Positions 34,769-38,273 of a stretch of DNA of 38,273 nucleotides are shown here, piece by piece. This DNA comes from Synechococcus sp. RedBA-s (GTDB lineage: Bacteria > Cyanobacteriota > Cyanobacteriia > PCC-6307 > Cyanobiaceae). The stretch is taken from positions 1 through 38,273 of the forward strand of contig NZ_JAGQBF010000025.1 of the NCBI RefSeq assembly GCF_024345495.1. Direction: 5' to 3'. Under the pieces are notes generated by a model. That model was not told the DNA's origin, searched no databases, and saw only the letters and a program-made list of their open reading frames with translations. Every line of letters begins with the position of its first letter. Positions within the stretch are counted from its first letter, which is position 1. The translations under genes were made by a program, and so were the position numbers.

Positions 34769-34791
34769 CGGGAGATCGGGAGGCCAAAGCC

Positions 34792-36336
34792 CTAGTAGAT
34801 GTCCTCGCCTTCGATGCTGAGGGCGATGCGCGAGAGCTCCACCCGCTCGTCGGTGCTGACGCGGTGGGGAACCCCACTGATGATGCGCTCGAAATTGGAG
34901 AAGGAATCCTTGATTTCCGGGCCATTGCCGGTGATCACAAATTCGCGGATGCCCTTGTCGTGCCAAGAACCCCGCATCTTGAACACGTTGATGGCACGAG
35001 CCATCTCCCCCCTGATTTCCACATACTGCAGCAGTAGGATTGTATCTGTGATCGTGGAGATGTGGGAGTCGGTGATGGAGTGGCTGCCCATGAACTCCTC
35101 CGATGTGTTGGTGAAGAAGCCGGCGATCTCCTCCTGCTTGGCATAGCCGGTAACACCGATCACAAACTGGCGGAAGGCATTGTGGCTGACGCCCCTTGAG
35201 AGCGCCGAGAGAGAATCGATGGCCATGCGCGCTGGCTTGAACTCAGCGATCTCGGTTTTAATGATCTGCAGGTGATCTTCCAGGCCGGTAGATTCCGGGT
35301 AGGCACAGATGATCTTGAGCAGGCCGTCCTGCTCCATCTGCTCGAAATCGATGCCCCAGCTGGTGCCATTCCGCAACAGCTGAGAGCGCGACTCCTCATA
35401 GGCAAAGAGGATGGCGCGTTCTTTGTTGTTGTAGGCGTCTTCTAAGAACTTGCTGACCAGCAAGGTTTTGCCCGTGCCGGTGGCACCGGTGGCGAGGATG
35501 ATCGAATCCTTGAAGAAACCACCGCCACACATCTCATCAAGCCGCGGCACACCCGAGCTGAGACGCACGGTTGAGGAGCGCTGGGTGAGCTGCATCGCCC
35601 CGAGGGGGAAGATGGCGACACCATGGGCTCCCATCGTGAAAGGGAATTCACCCTTCATGTGGGTGGTCCCACGCAGCTTGAGAATTTCCACGGTGCGCCT
35701 GCGCCGCTCACCCTCCAGCACATTGCGCAGAATGATCACATTATCAGAAACGAATTCCTCAACGCCATAGCGGGCAATAGGGCCGTATTCATCAATCCGC
35801 TCAGTGGTCATCACTGTGGTGACACCGATTTCCTTGAGTCTGGCGATCAAGCGAAAAATCTCACGACGCACCACCGACACGGCGTCGTACTGCTGGAAGA
35901 CAGCGGTGATCGAATCAATAGCCACCCGCTTAGCTTTATATTTACGAATGGCGTAGTTAATTCTCTCGATCAACCCGGACAGATCAAAATTACCAGCCAC
36001 ATCCTGGCCGTCCGGGTCGGGGGAGGCATCCAGAATGAAGAGCTTATCCTGAGCCACCATATCCTGCAGATTCCAGCCAAAACTGGCAGCATTGCGGATG
36101 ATGTCGAGGGGAGATTCCTCGAAGGTCACGAAGATTCCAGGCTCGTCAAAGTGACGGATACCGTTGTGGAGAAAATGAAGGGAAAATACTGTTTTTCCAG
36201 TACCCGACGTGCCACTGATCAACGTGGAGCGACCAATCGGCAACCCCCCCTGACAGATGTCATCAAGGCCCTCCACCCCCGTGGGCAGTTTCTGCAGCTT
36301 CATGCTGGGCTGGCTGACGGCATTGAAATCCTGCAT
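34792..36336 (-). CDS. kaiC: Circadian clock ATPase/kinase/phosphatase KaiC
   Basis: Core oscillator hexamer whose phosphorylation cycles daily. The 514-residue protein has two RecA-like domains. CI has Walker A 42-49 (Gly-Thr-Ser-Gly-Thr-Gly-Lys-Thr) and Glu73-Glu74. CII has Walker A 284-291 (Gly-Ala-Thr-Gly-Thr-Gly-Lys-Thr) and Glu314-Glu315. The phosphosites are Ser427 and Thr428 in Asp-Ser-His-Ile-Ser-Thr-Ile-Thr, with Thr422 equivalent to the third site. The C-terminal A-loop and tail that KaiA grips are complete. Base composition is much richer in AT than the neighbours, down to about 43% GC over 35941-36000. No Shine-Dalgarno precedes the ATG; an inverted repeat lies just upstream. Convergent with nblS, 23 bases apart. 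Confidence 0.97.
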   Translation of the reverse strand: MQDFNAVSQPSMKLQKLPTGVEGLDDICQGGLPIGRSTLISGTSGTGKTVFSLHFLHNGIRHFDEPGIFVTFEESPLDIIRNAASFGWNLQDMVAQDKLFILDASPDPDGQDVAGNFDLSGLIERINYAIRKYKAKRVAIDSITAVFQQYDAVSVVRREIFRLIARLKEIGVTTVMTTERIDEYGPIARYGVEEFVSDNVIILRNVLEGERRRRTVEILKLRGTTHMKGEFPFTMGAHGVAIFPLGAMQLTQRSSTVRLSSGVPRLDEMCGGGFFKDSIILATGATGTGKTLLVSKFLEDAYNNKERAILFAYEESRSQLLRNGTSWGIDFEQMEQDGLLKIICAYPESTGLEDHLQIIKTEIAEFKPARMAIDSLSALSRGVSHNAFRQFVIGVTGYAKQEEIAGFFTNTSEEFMGSHSITDSHISTITDTILLLQYVEIRGEMARAINVFKMRGSWHDKGIREFVITGNGPEIKDSFSNFERIISGVPHRVSTDERVELSRIALSIEGEDIY

Positions 36337-36347
36337 GGGCTTTGAAG

Positions 36348-36364
36348 CTAGATCCAGAATCTAG
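36348..36364 (-). promoter_or_regulatory. Inverted repeat in the kaiC leader
   Basis: CTAGAT-CCAGA-ATCTAG, a perfect 6-bp inverted repeat with five-base spacer, lies 11 bases upstream of the kaiC ATG in the 75-base kaiB-kaiC gap. It takes the place where a Shine-Dalgarno would be. It could be an RNA hairpin affecting initiation or a protein-binding palindrome. A nearby weaker structure, AAGGCC at 36389-36394 pairing with GGCCTC at 36415-36420, precedes a five-T run on the coding strand. Confidence 0.45.
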
Positions 36365-36411
36365 GACCCAGGCTGACGCAGGGGGAAAAAGGCCAGGATG
36401 ATCTAAAGAAT

Positions 36412-36750
36412 TCAGGCCTCCTCAGACTCCTCCATCAACTCGTCAGCGATCTGGCGGTCGGTGAGCTCGTCGTAGAGGAGATCGAGACCGATCAACACCC
36501 GTTCGCGATCGGAGAGATCGCCGATGATCCGTCGCACCGGTGGCGGCAGGATCTTGGCCAGGGTGGGAGTGGCCAGGATCTTGTCTTCCTCCGCCAGCTG
36601 TGGATTCTTGAGCACATCGATCACCTTGAGAGCGTACACACCCTTGAATTCCTGCTCAAGAATGAGGCGCAAGGTCTTGAGGGCCCGCATCGAATTGGGG
36701 GTGTTGCCGGCAACGTACAGCTTGAGAATGTAGGTTTTCTGGGGACTCAT
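36412..36750 (-). CDS. kaiB: Circadian clock fold-switching protein KaiB
   Basis: Binds phosphorylated KaiC at night after switching to a thioredoxin-like fold, sequestering KaiA and recruiting output kinases. The 112-residue protein starts [18 protein letters not shown]. It keeps Ala-Thr-Pro-Thr-Leu-Ala-Lys and [10 protein letters not shown]. It has an acidic C-terminal tail ([10 protein letters not shown]), a region that varies among species. It overlaps the kaiA stop by four bases (ATGA). Confidence 0.97.
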   Translation of the reverse strand: MSPQKTYILKLYVAGNTPNSMRALKTLRLILEQEFKGVYALKVIDVLKNPQLAEEDKILATPTLAKILPPPVRRIIGDLSDRERVLIGLDLLYDELTDRQIADELMEESEEA

Positions 36751-37628
36751 GACTGCACCTGGGAGGCGGTGACGACCCTGGCCACCAATCCATCGCTGGT
36801 TGAGGTCTCGGGAGGAAGGGAGCGGCGGTACATTTCGCAGAGATGGGCCATGACATCAAGCAGGGCCAGGCGATAATCCTTGAGAAAATCCTGTTTGTGG
36901 CCTTCCAGCTGCAGCTTTTTCCAGAAGTCGTCAATCATGTCCACGTGGATTTCCACTGTTTTGGTAATGGGTAGATCACTGAAGAAAGCCGTGTTCACAA
37001 AGCTTTCCAGTGCTTTGTTGGCGGCGACTGGATCACGAAAGTAACTGATCAGCAGATCCCGGTAGGTGCGATGCAGGGAGCGCAGCAACACTTTTCGCTC
37101 AGCGGCGGGAAGATTGCGCAGAAAGCGGGAGGAATCACGCTTGTAGAACACCCCCAGGTAGCCCAGCCGCTCGCGCAGGCGAAGGGGAAGCCTCCAATTG
37201 GATGGGTCGTGTACTTCAGAGCTGGACTCGCCGTCATGGAGGTCCTCCCACGCCCCCGCCGAACTTCTGCGGCGCAGGCAACGGGAAATGGCGGCATCGA
37301 GGCTATAGCTGAGCTGCTCCATCTGGTCGGGGGGGAGATGCACCTCGTCCTGGAAGAACTCCATGGGTCCGCTGAGCTGACCCAGCACCACCGCCGGCAG
37401 GATCCGGCCCTGAGCCCGTAGGCGCTGGAAGGCCTCGATCGAGAGCACCCCTGGCTCCAGCAGAACCGCATCGAACTGCTCCCAGCAACGCTCCAGCTCG
37501 GCCGCTGGATCCGGCCGCAGACCCAGCTCCATCAACTCATAACGACCCTGGGGCAACCAGGTGCTGCAGGCCAGGCGCAACTGCTCATCTCGGATCAGCG
37601 AAGCCACGGTGAGCGCCGGCTGGGTCAT
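36747..37628 (-). CDS. kaiA: Circadian clock protein KaiA, full length
   Basis: Stimulates KaiC autophosphorylation by binding its C-terminal tail. From ATG 37628 it has 293 residues. An N-terminal pseudo-receiver domain (about 5-135, with Phe-Asp-Ala-Val-Leu-Leu-Glu but no phosphoacceptor Asp cluster) is joined by a polar linker (about 120-150) to the C-terminal four-helix dimerisation domain (about 160-285). The latter has [11 protein letters not shown] and Phe-Phe-Ser-Asp-Leu-Pro-Ile. The frame is open upstream into rplU antisense, but 37628 gives the expected length. Prochlorococcus lacks kaiA, so its presence points to Synechococcus/Cyanobium. No Shine-Dalgarno seen. Confidence 0.94.
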   Translation of the reverse strand: MTQPALTVASLIRDEQLRLACSTWLPQGRYELMELGLRPDPAAELERCWEQFDAVLLEPGVLSIEAFQRLRAQGRILPAVVLGQLSGPMEFFQDEVHLPPDQMEQLSYSLDAAISRCLRRRSSAGAWEDLHDGESSSEVHDPSNWRLPLRLRERLGYLGVFYKRDSSRFLRNLPAAERKVLLRSLHRTYRDLLISYFRDPVAANKALESFVNTAFFSDLPITKTVEIHVDMIDDFWKKLQLEGHKQDFLKDYRLALLDVMAHLCEMYRRSLPPETSTSDGLVARVVTASQVQS

Positions 37629-37666
37629 GGGGAAGGAACAGCGGCATCGCCCCAGCGACCTTAGTG

Positions 37667-37696
37667 TTGACGAGGCGGCAGGCGAAGAGGGATAGT
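37667..37696 (+). promoter_or_regulatory. Candidate sigma-70 promoter for rplU
   Basis: TTGACG at 37667-37672 and GATAGT at 37691-37696 are separated by 18 bases, giving a leader of roughly 100 bases before the rplU ATG. A TTGACA on the opposite strand (37704-37709) faces left toward kaiA, but no good -10 lies at the right distance for it. GTTGAC (37666-37671) and GTCAAC (37705-37710) form an inverted pair around the region. Confidence 0.5.
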
Positions 37697-37802
37697 CTTC
37701 TCTTGTCAACCCAATGGTTGTGCGAGAGGTCTGAACAGTGTCGGGTGAATGGCGGCGCAGGCCGGCTTCTCCTCCGCTGACCTGTCCACGCCCCCTGAGC
37801 CC

Positions 37803-38237
37803 ATGAGTCAAGCCACCGAGAGCCCCGCTTCCGAGAGTCCAGCCACCGAGAGCCCCGCTTCCGAGAGTCCAGCCACCGCAACGGAGCGCACCCCCGCCGG
37901 AGCCGATCTCTACGCGATCGCCGAGGCCTCCGGCCAGCAGTTCTGGTTCCAGCCGAACCGCTACTACGACCTCGACCGCATCCACGCCGAGGTGGACGAG
38001 ACGGTGACCCTGGAGAACGTGCTGCTGGTGCGCGACGGCCAAGGCACCAACCTGGGACATCCCTTCGTGAGTGGTGCCACCATCGAGCTCAAGGTGCTGG
38101 CCCATCGCCGTGGTCCAAAGATCCTGGTGTACAAGATGCGCCCGAAAAAGAAAACCCGCCGCAAGAACGGTCACCGCCAGGAACTCACCCGGGTGATGGT
38201 CCAGTCGATCAGCGTCAACGGCAAGGCGATCGCCTGA
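37803..38237 (+). CDS. rplU: 50S ribosomal protein L21 with N-terminal repeat extension
   Basis: A 23S rRNA-binding protein of the large subunit. From ATG 37803 it has 144 residues. Residues 1-35 are a Ser/Pro/Glu/Ala/Thr extension with a ten-residue repeat. The L21 domain (about 36-140) begins Tyr-Ala-Ile-Ala-Glu-Ala-Ser-Gly-Gln-Gln. It contains Val-Leu-Leu-Val-Arg-Asp-Gly, Gly-His-Pro-Phe-Val, and the basic Lys-Lys-Lys-Thr-Arg-Arg-Lys-Asn-Gly-His-Arg-Gln tail. L21 is usually about 103 residues in bacteria. rpmA is expected next, beyond the window; the last 36 bases hold no visible gene. Confidence 0.93.
   Translation: MSQATESPASESPATESPASESPATATERTPAGADLYAIAEASGQQFWFQPNRYYDLDRIHAEVDETVTLENVLLVRDGQGTNLGHPFVSGATIELKVLAHRRGPKILVYKMRPKKKTRRKNGHRQELTRVMVQSISVNGKAIA
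37811..37878 (+). repeat. 30-bp tandem repeat inside rplU
   Basis: A 30-base unit beginning AGCCACCGAG is present in two perfect tandem copies (37811-37840 and 37841-37870), plus eight bases of a third. Being a multiple of three, it adds whole ten-residue units (two Glu-Ser-Pro-containing motifs) to the L21 N-terminal tail without a frameshift. Perfect identity suggests a recent duplication. Confidence 0.93.
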
Positions 38238-38273
38238 GCGCAGTGCTTCAGTCCCCCCTGAATTCCCTCCACC

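Noticed and set aside
36371-36420. Intrinsic terminator between kaiB and kaiC
   Set aside because: The stem is only 5-6 bp with a 20-base loop; too weak to call as a terminator, so it is kept only as part of a finding.
37629-38174. Upstream extension of the kaiA frame to 475 codons
   Set aside because: It would run antisense through rplU. KaiA proteins are about 280-300 residues and ATG 37628 gives 293.
1-38273. Mobile elements, CRISPR array, prophage, defence or biosynthetic island
   Set aside because: No transposase, integrase, phage or Cas protein was recognised, no regularly spaced repeats were seen, and gene order is that of core cyanobacterial housekeeping genes.

Overview
The window is about 38 kb of very GC-rich bacterial chromosome from a picocyanobacterium, most likely a Cyanobium or a Synechococcus of the high-GC 5.2-type clade. 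The evidence is a complete kaiABC circadian cluster, the NblS/Hik33-type histidine kinase next to it, a cyanobacterial AbrB-like regulator, LrtA-type hibernation factor, DUF1825 and YlqD proteins, and a chloroplast-like pyruvate dehydrogenase E2. The clade is an inference from gene content, GC content and gene order; no rRNA or tRNA gene was seen. Coding density is very high, and same-strand genes often overlap by 1-4 bases or lie within 20 bases of each other.

Layout. 1-2.3 kb: tail of a glycine-rich (RNA-binding-like) protein with a clear terminator, then cyAbrB and apolipoprotein N-acyltransferase on the minus strand. 2.3-4.2 kb: phasin-like protein, exported FKBP prolyl isomerase and cytosolic Fe superoxide dismutase on plus. 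4.2-10 kb: a minus-strand run lipB - acyl-ACP/CoA synthetase - ylqD - PDH E2 - queA, which links lipoate supply with a lipoylated enzyme. 10-14.9 kb: plus-strand lrtA/hpf - deoC - recO - MFS transporter - glycosyltransferase. 14.9-19.4 kb: minus-strand tyrS - pyrF - exported Mn-type SOD - PlsC-like acyltransferase, with DUF1825 upstream. 19.5-22.7 kb: plus-strand HhH protein - GIY-YIG nuclease - pepA - small membrane protein. 22.7-31.3 kb: a long minus-strand block, exported helical protein - purC - bamA - lpxC - fabZ - lpxA - lpxB - exported msrA, plus a small unknown ORF. It covers outer-membrane protein assembly and lipid A precursor synthesis. 31.3-34.8 kb: purD and nblS on plus. 34.8-37.6 kb: kaiA-kaiB-kaiC on minus. 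37.8-38.2 kb: rplU on plus.

Nearly everything is core, vertically inherited cyanobacterial content. I saw no insertion sequence, prophage, CRISPR array, toxin-antitoxin or defence island, and I do not claim a new system. The spots most worth a second look are: the adjacent HhH and GIY-YIG genes, which split between two genes the two modules that UvrC joins in one; the conspicuously AT-richer, differently coded kaiC inside a GC-rich neighbourhood; the small inverted repeat abutting the kaiC start codon; a 30-bp tandem duplication in the N-terminal extension of ribosomal protein L21; the exported MsrA and exported Mn-SOD; and a few unknown conserved-looking proteins.

Many starts here are not ATG (TTG or GTG for queA, PDH E2, fabZ, lpxC, msrA, deoC, nblS and the glycosyltransferase) and Shine-Dalgarno motifs are often missing. 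Several 5' ends are therefore uncertain and are flagged in the entries.
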